DNA of 64,000 nt, from the NCBI GenBank assembly GCA_947445775.1, contig CANFEB010000008.1, forward strand, positions 1 through 64,000, given 5' to 3'. A program made the translations under genes and the position numbers. The notes beneath the pieces were generated by a model. It ran no database searches, had not been told where the DNA came from, and worked only from the letters and a program-made list of their open reading frames with translations. Positions 36,382 through 45,920 of this stretch are shown piece after piece (position 1 is the first letter of the stretch; each line of letters starts with the position of its first letter). This stretch comes from Oligoflexales bacterium (GTDB lineage: Bacteria > Bdellovibrionota_B > Oligoflexia > Oligoflexales > RGVZ01).

Positions 36382-37476
36382 TTAATTTTGCTTTTTCGAA
36401 AATCGCCGGATTTCGTCCGAAGTCACCCTGATATCCGCACCTTTTTTTTGTGCAGCACCAGATACCTCGACCAATTCACCCCGCAAAAATTCCGGTGGCT
36501 CACCATGGCGGTGCTGCCAAGAAAGAAACTCGCGCTCACTACTCCGGCAGACCATTTGGCGGGTCTGCCCCTTGAGTCGCTGCTGATCCCCCGTCAAACG
36601 CGCAGCCCCGACCAAGTCCGCTGGCGGGGCAAGGGTTTTGCGGGCAAGTAGATAGGAAAACACCAGAGTCCGGTGTTTCATGGGCAGATGCTTTTCAATG
36701 TCCTGATAAAATTCAGGTTGCTGCCACATGACGCGGTCATGGCACCAATCGGTTTTGCTTTGGGTCAAAAGCGGGCACGGGCCCTGATGGGTGCACGGAG
36801 CCCAAACCTGGTAACCCTTTTGGATAAGGCTGTCGCGCACGCCCAGCAACCTGCGCCCATCTTGATTGGTCCCGGGTTCTATAATGGCCAATGCCTCACA
36901 GCGGTGGACCCAATCTGGCAGGGTCTCGATTTCGGTTAGCGAATATGAAAACACGGCCAATGTTTTGGATGACTCAGCCTTGGCCGATCCCAAAAAATCG
37001 TGAATTTTGCGGTCGTCCGTGGCCATGGCGTGGCATCCGGCATCGTCGCCGGGAACAAAGGCGCGCCGCAGCGCCATTTGAATTTCCAAAGCCCTGGGTG
37101 AACGATCAATGGCCAGACTTCTGCAAAGGCTACCTGGGGCCACGTCCCGCAAGGCCAGCCAGGCGGCCCCCATTCCACTACCCCAGTCAATCACGCGGTC
37201 TAGGTTGGCAAAAAAACCTAGATTCTGTGCCTCGCGAAACACCCCGAGGCAGCGCACGTGATTCAGTAAGGTATAGTAAAGCAGGTAGGCTGCCGGCGCC
37301 CCAGGCAACTCGTAGGGGGTTTTTCCGGATGGCCGGGAAATATAGAAATCAGAGATCTTCTGAACTGCGGCAGAGATTTTTGCAGCGTCAAAACTAGATT
37401 GGTATCCAAGGGCCGTTCGTGCCACATCAGGAAACGCCCGAAGAAGGTCTGGATTGATGGCGAATTCACGGCCCAA
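36382..37476 (-). CDS. Rsm22-like methyltransferase
   Basis: VIDWGSGMGAAWLALRD, CTHQGPCPLLTQSKTDWCHDR. Confidence 0.75.
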   Translation of the reverse strand: MGREFAINPDLLRAFPDVARTALGYQSSFDAAKISAAVQKISDFYISRPSGKTPYELPGAPAAYLLYYTLLNHVRCLGVFREAQNLGFFANLDRVIDWGSGMGAAWLALRDVAPGSLCRSLAIDRSPRALEIQMALRRAFVPGDDAGCHAMATDDRKIHDFLGSAKAESSKTLAVFSYSLTEIETLPDWVHRCEALAIIEPGTNQDGRRLLGVRDSLIQKGYQVWAPCTHQGPCPLLTQSKTDWCHDRVMWQQPEFYQDIEKHLPMKHRTLVFSYLLARKTLAPPADLVGAARLTGDQQRLKGQTRQMVCRSSEREFLSWQHRHGEPPEFLRGELVEVSGAAQKKGADIRVTSDEIRRFSKKQN

Positions 37477-37512
37477 AAAAAAGACCTCATTAATAAGTGT
37501 TCGTTAGCCCAA

Positions 37513-37539
37513 ATGCCCACATGCCCACATGCCCACATG
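37513..37539. repeat. 8-bp tandem repeat x3 (atgcccac) in divergent intergenic region
   Basis: Direct reading. Confidence 0.95.
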
Positions 37540-37558
37540 ATTACTGGAACAACATAAA

Positions 37559-38518
37559 ATGACTTCTGCAGAATATCATTGGACCGCGGAGAGAGTCGCC
37601 AAAATCACGTCGGGCCGCAAATACGAAATCGCCCCCCCGGAGGACGCCCCTTTTTTGCGGGCCATTGGCCTTCTCAGCAGCAATTCAGCGATGCCGGCCG
37701 ATGCCGTACGCAAGTACGTCCAAATCAATCACATGTTGGAACTCCTGAAACCACCCTTACTTGATTTGCGCGGGCGGCACAAAAATCTCGCAATTCTAGA
37801 CGCCGGCTGCGGCAGTTCTTACCTTACTTTCTTGCTGGCCTGGTACCTGAAACACAAATTACCGGAAACCCCTGGGCAAAACTTCATACTGGTAGGAATC
37901 GACACCAACCAACGCCTGATTGAAAAATCACGCTCCCTTGCCGCCAAGCTGGACCTCGAAAAACACATGCACTTTGAGGTTGCCTCGACCGCTGACTTCA
38001 AGTGGGATGCCATGCTGCAACGCCGCCCGACGATTGCCGAATTTAAGCGACCACAAATGGTGGTGGGCCTTCACGCTTGCGACACGGCCACGGACGAAGC
38101 CTTGGGGCTGGGCCTCGCCAATGGCGCCGATATTTTGGCGGCATCACCGTGCTGCCAGGCTGAATTGGCCGGCAAATGGCGCGACCTTGCGCAATCTGAA
38201 GCAGGCCGCAACCACGCGCTGGCACCAGCATTTCAGGCGCCGGAACTGCGCCGGACGATCGCCGCTGAAATGACCGACATGATGCGCGTTTTACTTTTGC
38301 GCGCCAGTGGCTATGAGACCACAGCAACTGAATTTGTTGAATCGCGCCACTCGCCAAAAAACCGGCTGATTTTGGCCGTAAAACGCGGACGTTATTCCCA
38401 AGAGGCGGTGGAGAGCTACTTAAAACTAAAGGCGCATCTTGGTGGATGCGCCATTCGCTTGGAGGCGTTGCTTGGGGATGATGCGCGACAGCGACTATTT
38501 ACAGAAGGCAGCCGTTAG
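37559..38518 (+). CDS. class I SAM-dependent methyltransferase (Methyltransf_32-like)
   Basis: LAILDAGCGSSYLTFLLA, GLHACDTATDEALGLGL, ASPCCQAEL. Confidence 0.82.
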   Translation: MTSAEYHWTAERVAKITSGRKYEIAPPEDAPFLRAIGLLSSNSAMPADAVRKYVQINHMLELLKPPLLDLRGRHKNLAILDAGCGSSYLTFLLAWYLKHKLPETPGQNFILVGIDTNQRLIEKSRSLAAKLDLEKHMHFEVASTADFKWDAMLQRRPTIAEFKRPQMVVGLHACDTATDEALGLGLANGADILAASPCCQAELAGKWRDLAQSEAGRNHALAPAFQAPELRRTIAAEMTDMMRVLLLRASGYETTATEFVESRHSPKNRLILAVKRGRYSQEAVESYLKLKAHLGGCAIRLEALLGDDARQRLFTEGSR

Positions 38519-38864
38519 CCGCAAAAATGGATTCTAAATTGTCAGTTCGATCGACGAGTTCCAGGCCGCAAATAAAATGACCGACCCGCGTGAGGTGCGG
38601 ATAGGTGTGGATGACTTTAAGGGTTACGTTTTTTCCAGACATCACCATCGTCAAGACTTGGCCTGGTTGCAAAATTTTATCGACCATGATGCCAATGCCG
38701 TCCCGACTGACATCTGTGGCTACAGCGCGGATTGGTTCATGGCGGTCAAAGTCGATGAGTTTTCCGGGGAGCATGCCACTGACCCGCAAATTACGGGCGT
38801 ATGACCTTTTCTCCAGGGCCACCGGGGGCGCATCGACTAGCAACTTTCTGGCGGGTAGCCGCAT
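38499..38864 (-). CDS. PilZ-domain protein
   Basis: KRSYARNLRVSG...ATDVSRDGIGIMVD...HFICGLELVD; ATG at 38864. Confidence 0.75.
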   Translation of the reverse strand: MRLPARKLLVDAPPVALEKRSYARNLRVSGMLPGKLIDFDRHEPIRAVATDVSRDGIGIMVDKILQPGQVLTMVMSGKNVTLKVIHTYPHLTRVGHFICGLELVDRTDNLESIFAANGCLL

Positions 38865-39172
38865 GAAAAATCTCCTGCGAATTTGCTGATATAATAGATG
38901 GCGGGATATCCGCAAAAAACTTAACGGCAATCTACAAATTATTTAAAAAAATCAATATAAATCAATAATTTTATGGACTTAGACGATTGAATAAATCATC
39001 AGAAACCGTCCTGATCGTTGATGGCTTTGAGTGGCAGGTGCCCGAAAGTGACCTCAAACGGCTGTTTGAGCAGTATTGAAGTACGACGGAACGCACTACC
39101 GCCGTACTGTGTTGCGGGTTAAACCCGCGTAGAATAGAGGTCTTATATACACCCTGAAATATTGGACACGCC

Positions 39173-39613
39173 GTGACGTCACCAGATATCCGCTGGAAAC
39201 AAAGATTCGACAATTACATCCGGGCCCTTGCCGCGCTAGAAAGCGCGGTCTCCCTGACAAAATTACGTCCGCTCTCAGACCTCGAAAAACAGGGACTCAT
39301 CCAGTCCTTTGAATTCTGCCACGAGCTCGCCTGGAACTTGGTAAAGGACTATCTGGAGCATCAAGATTTCAGCTCGCCGTTCGGTGGTGAAAATTTTGGT
39401 TATAACATGACAGGGTCGCGGGACGCGATGCGCGAGGCCTACAAGCGCGGATTGATCACACATGGCGACGACTGGGCGGACATGATCGGCAGCAGACACC
39501 TCTCGACGCATACCTACAACAAGAAAATTGCCGATGACATCGGCACCAAGATCACCAGCAGTTATTTCGATCGTTTTGTTGAACTGCGAACCAAATTTTT
39601 GTCATTCGGCTGA
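39173..39613 (+). CDS. HI0074-like nucleotidyltransferase substrate-binding / HEPN-family protein
   Basis: FEFCHELAWNLVKDYLEHQ, GLITHGDDWADMIGSRHLSTHTYNKKIAD (R-x4-H); GTG start. Confidence 0.9.
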   Translation: MTSPDIRWKQRFDNYIRALAALESAVSLTKLRPLSDLEKQGLIQSFEFCHELAWNLVKDYLEHQDFSSPFGGENFGYNMTGSRDAMREAYKRGLITHGDDWADMIGSRHLSTHTYNKKIADDIGTKITSSYFDRFVELRTKFLSFG

Positions 39614-39616
39614 CTA

Positions 39617-39928
39617 ATGATCGACAGCAAAACATGCGGACTCTCTTCGCGCACTCAATCCGGCCTGATGGAAGCCTTCAGGGCATTTCCCTCTGTGATT
39701 CAAGTCAAATTGTTCGGGTCACGAGCCATGGGCTGCTACCGAGAAGGATCGGACATCGATCTGGCCCCGGTCACCAATCAATTCAGCCATTCCGACCTTC
39801 TGCGCCTGAGTCAGAAAATCGATGACCTCTTGCTCCCTTACAAAGTGGACCTAGTGGTCATGCACGAGATTGAGAACCCCGCCCTGGTCGATCACATCAA
39901 CCGGGTTGGCCTAGATTTTCTCAGTTGA
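39617..39928 (+). CDS. MNT-type nucleotidyltransferase (HI0073-like)
   Basis: VKLFGSRAMGCYREGSDIDLAPV. Confidence 0.9.
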   Translation: MIDSKTCGLSSRTQSGLMEAFRAFPSVIQVKLFGSRAMGCYREGSDIDLAPVTNQFSHSDLLRLSQKIDDLLLPYKVDLVVMHEIENPALVDHINRVGLDFLS

Positions 39929-39938
39929 GCGGGGCTAG

Positions 39939-40361
39939 TCAATCAACAGGAATAACATCGAGGATCTGGTCTTCGCCAAATTCGTCTTGAAGTTGGGTCC
40001 GAACCCCGTTCAATAGTGTGATCAGCGAACTGGGGCACCCCTCACAACCGCCCCCTAAGCGAATATGCGCCACACCGGCTTCAAAGGCTTCAAGGCGGGC
40101 AAAACCCGAATGCATTTGTAGCATGTTTGACACGGGGCCTTCGAGAAACAACGCAACGTCACGCCCAAGACCGCCAAAACGCCCACTGGTAAGCGGCTCG
40201 GTGAAAGCACCGTGCTCGTCCATACCCAGAAGTTCGCGCATCGCATCGCGTGCGGCGTCCATCGTCGGACCTGCGGTTTTTTTACCTGACGGTGTATGCA
40301 CAGCCACAAAGGAACCATCTGGCTCTTTGATAATGATCACAGAATCAAGTTCGCTAGACAT
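39939..40361 (-). CDS. NifU C-terminal (Nfu)-like Fe-S scaffold protein
   Basis: HIRLGGGCEGCPSSLITLLNGVRTQLQDEFGE (CxxC). Confidence 0.85.
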   Translation of the reverse strand: MSSELDSVIIIKEPDGSFVAVHTPSGKKTAGPTMDAARDAMRELLGMDEHGAFTEPLTSGRFGGLGRDVALFLEGPVSNMLQMHSGFARLEAFEAGVAHIRLGGGCEGCPSSLITLLNGVRTQLQDEFGEDQILDVIPVD

Positions 40362-41176
40362 TATTTTGACTCATCGTTGAATTGTTTATCCAGGGCGTCA
40401 GGTGCGCTTGATGCCCCCCCCACAAAAGACACGGCATCCTGCAAGCCATGGCGGATGCGCCGCGCCTGAACGATGAATACCACTGTCTCCGCAATGTGAC
40501 AGGCGATATCGGCAATGCTTTCAAACTTGTTGGCGCACGCAACAAACATCAGTCCGGATTCAGGATCCATTGCGGCAGCACCGGCCTCGGCAGGACCAGG
40601 ATTTCGCAGCGCTTTGAGCACCAAGTCGTGGGCCTTATCTTGGAGGGCATCCACCACGTTATCCAACGGTGGAATCACCTCGGCTGCCATTGCGTCTCCC
40701 GACAGCAGGGCGGCAACCGACATCTCCAAAATCATATAAGATTTATCGGAAAGTTCTCTCAGAACTAACCAGATTTCTGACGATGAGTCGGAGGCATCAC
40801 CAATATCAGCAACATCGCCAAGATCCATGACTTTTCGGGCGATATACTCCACGCAATCGCCAATCCTTTCAAGACCGGCGGCGACGTCAATGGCCCCAAT
40901 GGCATAGCGCAGGTCCCGTCCTAAAGGGGCGCGGAAATTCATGAAGGCCATCGTTAAATCATCAAGGCTCAATTCTAGGGAATCGACCTCAGCATCATTG
41001 GCAATGATCTGCCCCAGAGTGTCCTTGCGCTTGGCACCCGTCAGGCTGAATGTCGTACGCAAAGCTCGCGACTGATCCAGAACTGCTAAAGCCAACTCCT
41101 CAAGACGCCTGCGCATTGCTGCAAATTCCTGACTGCTGGTTGCCCCAGATCCCATGGCAAACTCCCCGTACGGCAA
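40361..41176 (-). CDS. PhoU-domain protein
   Basis: DVAAGLERIGDCVEYIARKVMDL and ACANKFESIADIACHIAETVVFI repeats typical of PhoU. Confidence 0.85.
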   Translation of the reverse strand: MPYGEFAMGSGATSSQEFAAMRRRLEELALAVLDQSRALRTTFSLTGAKRKDTLGQIIANDAEVDSLELSLDDLTMAFMNFRAPLGRDLRYAIGAIDVAAGLERIGDCVEYIARKVMDLGDVADIGDASDSSSEIWLVLRELSDKSYMILEMSVAALLSGDAMAAEVIPPLDNVVDALQDKAHDLVLKALRNPGPAEAGAAAMDPESGLMFVACANKFESIADIACHIAETVVFIVQARRIRHGLQDAVSFVGGASSAPDALDKQFNDESK

Positions 41177-41182
41177 AAAAAG

Positions 41183-44100
41183 TTAGGACTTCACTGCAAA
41201 ACGGGCCCTCATCCGAGCGGCGCTCCACACGCGAAACTGGTCGATGAACCCGTAGGCAGCCGGCACCACCACCAAAGACAAAACGGTAGAACTGATCAGG
41301 CCGCCAATGATGGCAACCCCCATGCTGGTTCTTTGACGCGACGCCTCATTCAAGCCTATGGCAATTGGCAGCATGCCGGCAATAAGAGCCATGGTGGTCA
41401 TCAAAATTGGCCTCAGGCGTGCCCGCCCCGCCTCCAGAATGGCTTGGCCCCGCTCGACCCCTTCTTGAACGCGCTGATTGGCGTAATCCACCAATAGAAT
41501 TGAATTTTTTGAGGCAATGCCCATCAGCAATATGCACCCGATCATGGAATTCAGGTCAAGAGCCTTACCCGATATGAACAAGGCCAGAAACGCCCCGGCC
41601 ACGGCTAGGGGCAACACCAACATGATCGCAAACGGCGTGACAAAGGACTCATAAAGGCTGGCCAGAACGAAATAAATGAACAGAACGCCCAGGGTTAGCG
41701 CCAAGACCATATTTTCAATCAACTCTTTAAAACTCTCCGCCTGACCAACAAAGGTGTAGCGCATTCCTTCCGGAAGTTTCATCTCTCCCGTAAGCAAACG
41801 GTTGATGTCGGACATTACAGCATTCATGCCGGGTCCATCCGCGGCAATGTCGGCGCCGATGTTGATGTAACGCCCTCGGTCTTGGCGGCTGATGGTGGCA
41901 GGTCCATCTGTCCGGACCATTTGGGCGACGTCAGAAAGCCGCAGCAATGACATGTTGATATTAGGCACGTAAGTCTTTTCGAAAACTTCGGGAAGGTTGC
42001 GCTCGCTTTCAGCCAGGCGAACGCGAATGTCATATTCCTGAGTGTTTTCCCGGAAGACGGCGGGCGTAGCGCCCTCTACGAGGGTACGCAATTCATAGCC
42101 AACTAGATTAGTCGAAACCCCGAGGCGCTCTGCCTTCTGGCGATCCAATATAAACTGGACCTCAGGCTTGCCGGGGCGATACCCAATATCAACATCTTTC
42201 AATGCCGGATGAGTCTTTAGTTTGGTGAAAAGCTGCTGGGACACTTGTGCGAGCTGCTTTAAGTCTGGGCCAATGATCGACACATTGAATGGGCGCTGGC
42301 CACCGGCAACGATATCCAGATCCTTGACCAGCGGATTGGCAAAGGCGAAGGGCTTGAGTTCACTGCGCATTAAATCTTTAAACTGCGTGGTGTTTACTTT
42401 GCGTTTTCGAGATGGGACGAGATTGACAAAAATTTCTGCCACGTTGGCCTGCCCGTCGCGCCCCCCGATGCTCATGGAAGTCAGGCCAACCTCTGGCTTG
42501 CTGCGAACTAATTTTTCAACATCGCCGGCCACCCTAGACATTTCATCGAGGGAGGTTCCGGGCGGTAAATCAAGCCCGACGACAAATTCGCCAAAATCCT
42601 GGGGCGATAGAAATGTCTTCGGAACGTACTTGCCAAGAATAACAAGACTCGCGAAAAAAATTCCAAAAGCAATCGCCAACGATAAAACCGAATTGCGCCG
42701 ATTTCGCAGAATGACGTGCAGCAGCGCCTCGTAAAAATGATCGAGTTTGTCCTGGGCCCGAGCAAACCCGCGCACCAAAGGACCAAACGTGCAGCGAAAC
42801 AACAACGACTCTTTAGCGGCGACGCCACCAACAACGTGGACTTTACCGGCGAAATAAGCCGACAGCATCGGAGCCATGGTCAAAGCATCAAAAAGCGAAA
42901 TCGCCATGGCAAAACAGATGGTGATTCCAAACTCGCGAAAAAACTGTCCGACAACTCCCTTCAAAAATCCAACTGGACCAAAAACGGCAATCACGACCAG
43001 CGTCGTCGCCACAACCGCCATGGTCACTTCCTTGGTGCCGTTAAGTGCCGCGTCTTTAGGATTTTCACCCATCTCAATGTGGCGGAAGATGTTTTCCCTT
43101 ACGACAATCGCATCATCTACCAAAAGCCCCACCGCCAAAGACAGCGCCAGTAGCGTCATGACGTTGATGGTGAATCCTGCCAGTGCCATCAAAACAAATG
43201 CACCCAATAAAGAGTTGGGCAAGGCCAGACCTGTGATCACCGTCGAACGGAAATTTCCCAAGAATAAATAAACAACAAATATCGTCAGGACGATCCCTAG
43301 GAAGATCGACTCCTTGACGTCTTCCAGATTCGCGCGAATCGGCTTGGCGCCGTCGCGAACCATCGTCAACTTGGCTTTATCTCCTGAGGCCACCATCTCG
43401 GCATTGATCACCTCAATGGCCTTCTTGACGGCATCGGCGACCTTTACAGTGTTCGCCCCAGATTGTTTAAAAACATAAATCGAAATGCCCTGTTTTCCGT
43501 CCAGAAAATAGCGGGTCTTTTCATCCTGGAGGCCATCGTAGACGCGACCAACCTCGGCCACGGTCACCGGAACATCATTGCCCATAAAATTGACAATTGT
43601 TTGCTCGATATCCTGCAACGACTTGAATTCGCCAATCGTCCGAAAAACGTTTTCCTTCGTTCCCGCGCTGAATTTACCGATCGGAACATTCTGACCAGAT
43701 GCCCCGAGGCGATTGGAAACCATCGATGCCGACAGCTCGTAGCTCTTCAGTTTCTTCTGATCTAGGTCGATCCGGACTTCGCGCTTGCGCCCCCCGACAA
43801 TATCTACGAGCCCGACTTGGCTAACCTGTTCAAACTTCGGTTTGATGCGCGTATCCGCAAGTCCGTAAACTTGATCAGGACGCAAACCAGGCGCCTCAAG
43901 GGCCACGATCAAAACAGGTTGATCCGCTGGATCAATCCTGCGGATCACAGGTTCTTTGACATCGACAGGCAACTTTCGTTTGGCCGCAATGACGCGGTCT
44001 TTGACCTGCTGCTCGGCATATTTGATGTCGGTTTCAAGGACGAATTCAGCGACAACAATACTGACGCCTTCTTTACTGTCAGAGCGCAGGCGTTTGATGC

Positions 44101-44326
44101 CTGGCACCGTGCTGACTTCTTCTTCCAAGACTTTTGAAACCAGCGTTTCTATCTCGGCTGGCCCCGCCCCGGGATATGGGGTCGTTACGGTGACGACGGG
44201 GAACGTGATGTTTGGAAACAGGTCAACCCCAAGCCCGCGCATCGATAAATATCCGACGGCCAGCATGAGCATGACAATGCACGATAGAAATACCGGACGC
44301 TTGATGGAAATTTCGGCCAGACTCAT
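41183..44326 (-). CDS. RND-family efflux permease (AcrB/MdtB-like)
   Basis: 1047 aa; ISIKRPVFLSCIVMLM, LFPNITFPVVTV, duplicated 12-TM architecture, MGIASKNSILLVDYANQ. Confidence 0.95.
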   Translation of the reverse strand: MSLAEISIKRPVFLSCIVMLMLAVGYLSMRGLGVDLFPNITFPVVTVTTPYPGAGPAEIETLVSKVLEEEVSTVPGIKRLRSDSKEGVSIVVAEFVLETDIKYAEQQVKDRVIAAKRKLPVDVKEPVIRRIDPADQPVLIVALEAPGLRPDQVYGLADTRIKPKFEQVSQVGLVDIVGGRKREVRIDLDQKKLKSYELSASMVSNRLGASGQNVPIGKFSAGTKENVFRTIGEFKSLQDIEQTIVNFMGNDVPVTVAEVGRVYDGLQDEKTRYFLDGKQGISIYVFKQSGANTVKVADAVKKAIEVINAEMVASGDKAKLTMVRDGAKPIRANLEDVKESIFLGIVLTIFVVYLFLGNFRSTVITGLALPNSLLGAFVLMALAGFTINVMTLLALSLAVGLLVDDAIVVRENIFRHIEMGENPKDAALNGTKEVTMAVVATTLVVIAVFGPVGFLKGVVGQFFREFGITICFAMAISLFDALTMAPMLSAYFAGKVHVVGGVAAKESLLFRCTFGPLVRGFARAQDKLDHFYEALLHVILRNRRNSVLSLAIAFGIFFASLVILGKYVPKTFLSPQDFGEFVVGLDLPPGTSLDEMSRVAGDVEKLVRSKPEVGLTSMSIGGRDGQANVAEIFVNLVPSRKRKVNTTQFKDLMRSELKPFAFANPLVKDLDIVAGGQRPFNVSIIGPDLKQLAQVSQQLFTKLKTHPALKDVDIGYRPGKPEVQFILDRQKAERLGVSTNLVGYELRTLVEGATPAVFRENTQEYDIRVRLAESERNLPEVFEKTYVPNINMSLLRLSDVAQMVRTDGPATISRQDRGRYINIGADIAADGPGMNAVMSDINRLLTGEMKLPEGMRYTFVGQAESFKELIENMVLALTLGVLFIYFVLASLYESFVTPFAIMLVLPLAVAGAFLALFISGKALDLNSMIGCILLMGIASKNSILLVDYANQRVQEGVERGQAILEAGRARLRPILMTTMALIAGMLPIAIGLNEASRQRTSMGVAIIGGLISSTVLSLVVVPAAYGFIDQFRVWSAARMRARFAVKS

Positions 44327-44329
44327 CGT

Positions 44330-45763
44330 TCAATTACCTCCGAAGGTTTTCATTTGGGCGATAATGCGCATGTAATCCGCCTTCATGCGGATCCTGCTCA
44401 ATTGAGCGCCAGCATAATCCTGTTCAAACATCAGCACCTGAAACAGGGTCGAACGGCCTTTTGATTGCCGGCCCTTTTCGTGGTCGTACTTTTCTTTTTG
44501 GATTGCTTCCATATTGGTGCCCAAATCCAAGCGTTTACGGGCGTCGCCCAGTGCATCGACGAGGCCATCCCATTCCCGCAGTTCATCAAATTCCTTGCGT
44601 TCTCTAACCAGCTCGCTCGCGCGCGCTTCCATAGCGGCTCCGCGCCGGTGATCCAGCACTGCGGGGACGCCGAGAGGCACGTTGAATTTCACTCCGTACT
44701 GCCTCGTTGGATGCTTGAAACTCAGGCCATCTTCCCCCGAGTTGCCGGCCCCGGCATCCCGACCGTTGCCTGCATAGGTCGCAAATAAATCGATTTGAGG
44801 AGCGTATTTTTCCTGCGCCAACGTCGCCGCAGCCTTTGCAATAGTCTCTGCCTGGCGAGCCACGCGAACGTCCTCACGGGGCTCCGTGCGAACGGGATCA
44901 GCCATTTTTTCGATGGCATCTGCCGTCAATCGCGCCAGATTTTCCGAAACATTGTCGCTGATATTACCTCGCATTGAATTGAATTGGCGCGACGCTGCCC
45001 CTTCTTCATCCGTGGCAACCTGCATCTCAAGTTCACGCCCCTTCACGGCCGCATCTGACTGCAACAAGTCCGCCTTGTCAGCCAGGGACAACTTCACGCG
45101 CCCGGCGCTCCAATCTCGCATTTTTACTGCGCGTTGATACGACTCGCGTTGCGCGGCCAAGGCCTCCCGCGCCAGAGCCAGGCGCCAGTAGGCAACCTCG
45201 GCTTCAGCCATCAAAAACTTGCCCTTCAGGTTTTCAGTGTGTTTGCCCATCAAAGCTTGGCCCTCGACCACGTCCAACTGGGCCCGTGTCTCGCGCCCAA
45301 ACCCGTTTTTCCAAAGGGACTGGGTGACCTCCAATTGAGGCCGAGTTTCATAATAGTCACTGAGGGGCAGAAACTGCGGACTGGCTCCCTCAATAACAAC
45401 GTGGTTGGTCGTTAAACTCAGTTTTGCGGCCATGCCAAAGGGCGTCAGCTGTGAAACTCCATAGGACATGCTGTCCACGTCCGTCGCAGAACCCATCATA
45501 GTCGGATTGCTGGTGGGTTTCAGGTCGCGCGACTGAAGCCACGTGCCAAATAGTGTCGGCGACAAGATGGCACTGCGTTCGGCGGCCTTCAGGTCCCCCG
45601 CTTGGGACATGCTGGCGGCGGCCTGGGCGGATTTATTGCCAGACTTGACTTGCTCCAGGTAAGCTTCCAGGCTCAAATTTGTGGCTACCAATGCAGTTGA
45701 TGACCCCGAAAATATTGCTAATGCTGAAAATATCGCTAACGTGGATTTACAAAAATGCGTCAT
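44330..45763 (-). CDS. TolC-family outer membrane efflux protein
   Basis: Signal peptide and TolC-like coiled-coil repeats; next to the RND permease. Confidence 0.85.
   Translation of the reverse strand: MTHFCKSTLAIFSALAIFSGSSTALVATNLSLEAYLEQVKSGNKSAQAAASMSQAGDLKAAERSAILSPTLFGTWLQSRDLKPTSNPTMMGSATDVDSMSYGVSQLTPFGMAAKLSLTTNHVVIEGASPQFLPLSDYYETRPQLEVTQSLWKNGFGRETRAQLDVVEGQALMGKHTENLKGKFLMAEAEVAYWRLALAREALAAQRESYQRAVKMRDWSAGRVKLSLADKADLLQSDAAVKGRELEMQVATDEEGAASRQFNSMRGNISDNVSENLARLTADAIEKMADPVRTEPREDVRVARQAETIAKAAATLAQEKYAPQIDLFATYAGNGRDAGAGNSGEDGLSFKHPTRQYGVKFNVPLGVPAVLDHRRGAAMEARASELVRERKEFDELREWDGLVDALGDARKRLDLGTNMEAIQKEKYDHEKGRQSKGRSTLFQVLMFEQDYAGAQLSRIRMKADYMRIIAQMKTFGGN
45708..45743. repeat. 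18-bp imperfect tandem repeat x2 in signal peptide
   Basis: gaaaatattgctaatgct/gaaaatatcgctaacgtg; encodes LAIFSALAIFSG. Confidence 0.85.
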
Positions 45764-45920
45764 TCAACACCTTCCTCTGGAACTCTCAAATGCAACCCTA
45801 AATTGTATCCGTGGGTCATGAGCTCGGGCTTATTAAACTTCTCGGAAATTGTGGACTTATTTCAGCAGAATAGCCAAGATTATGTTTGCAAGTCCGGGGG
45901 GTTTCCTGTTTAACCGGGGC

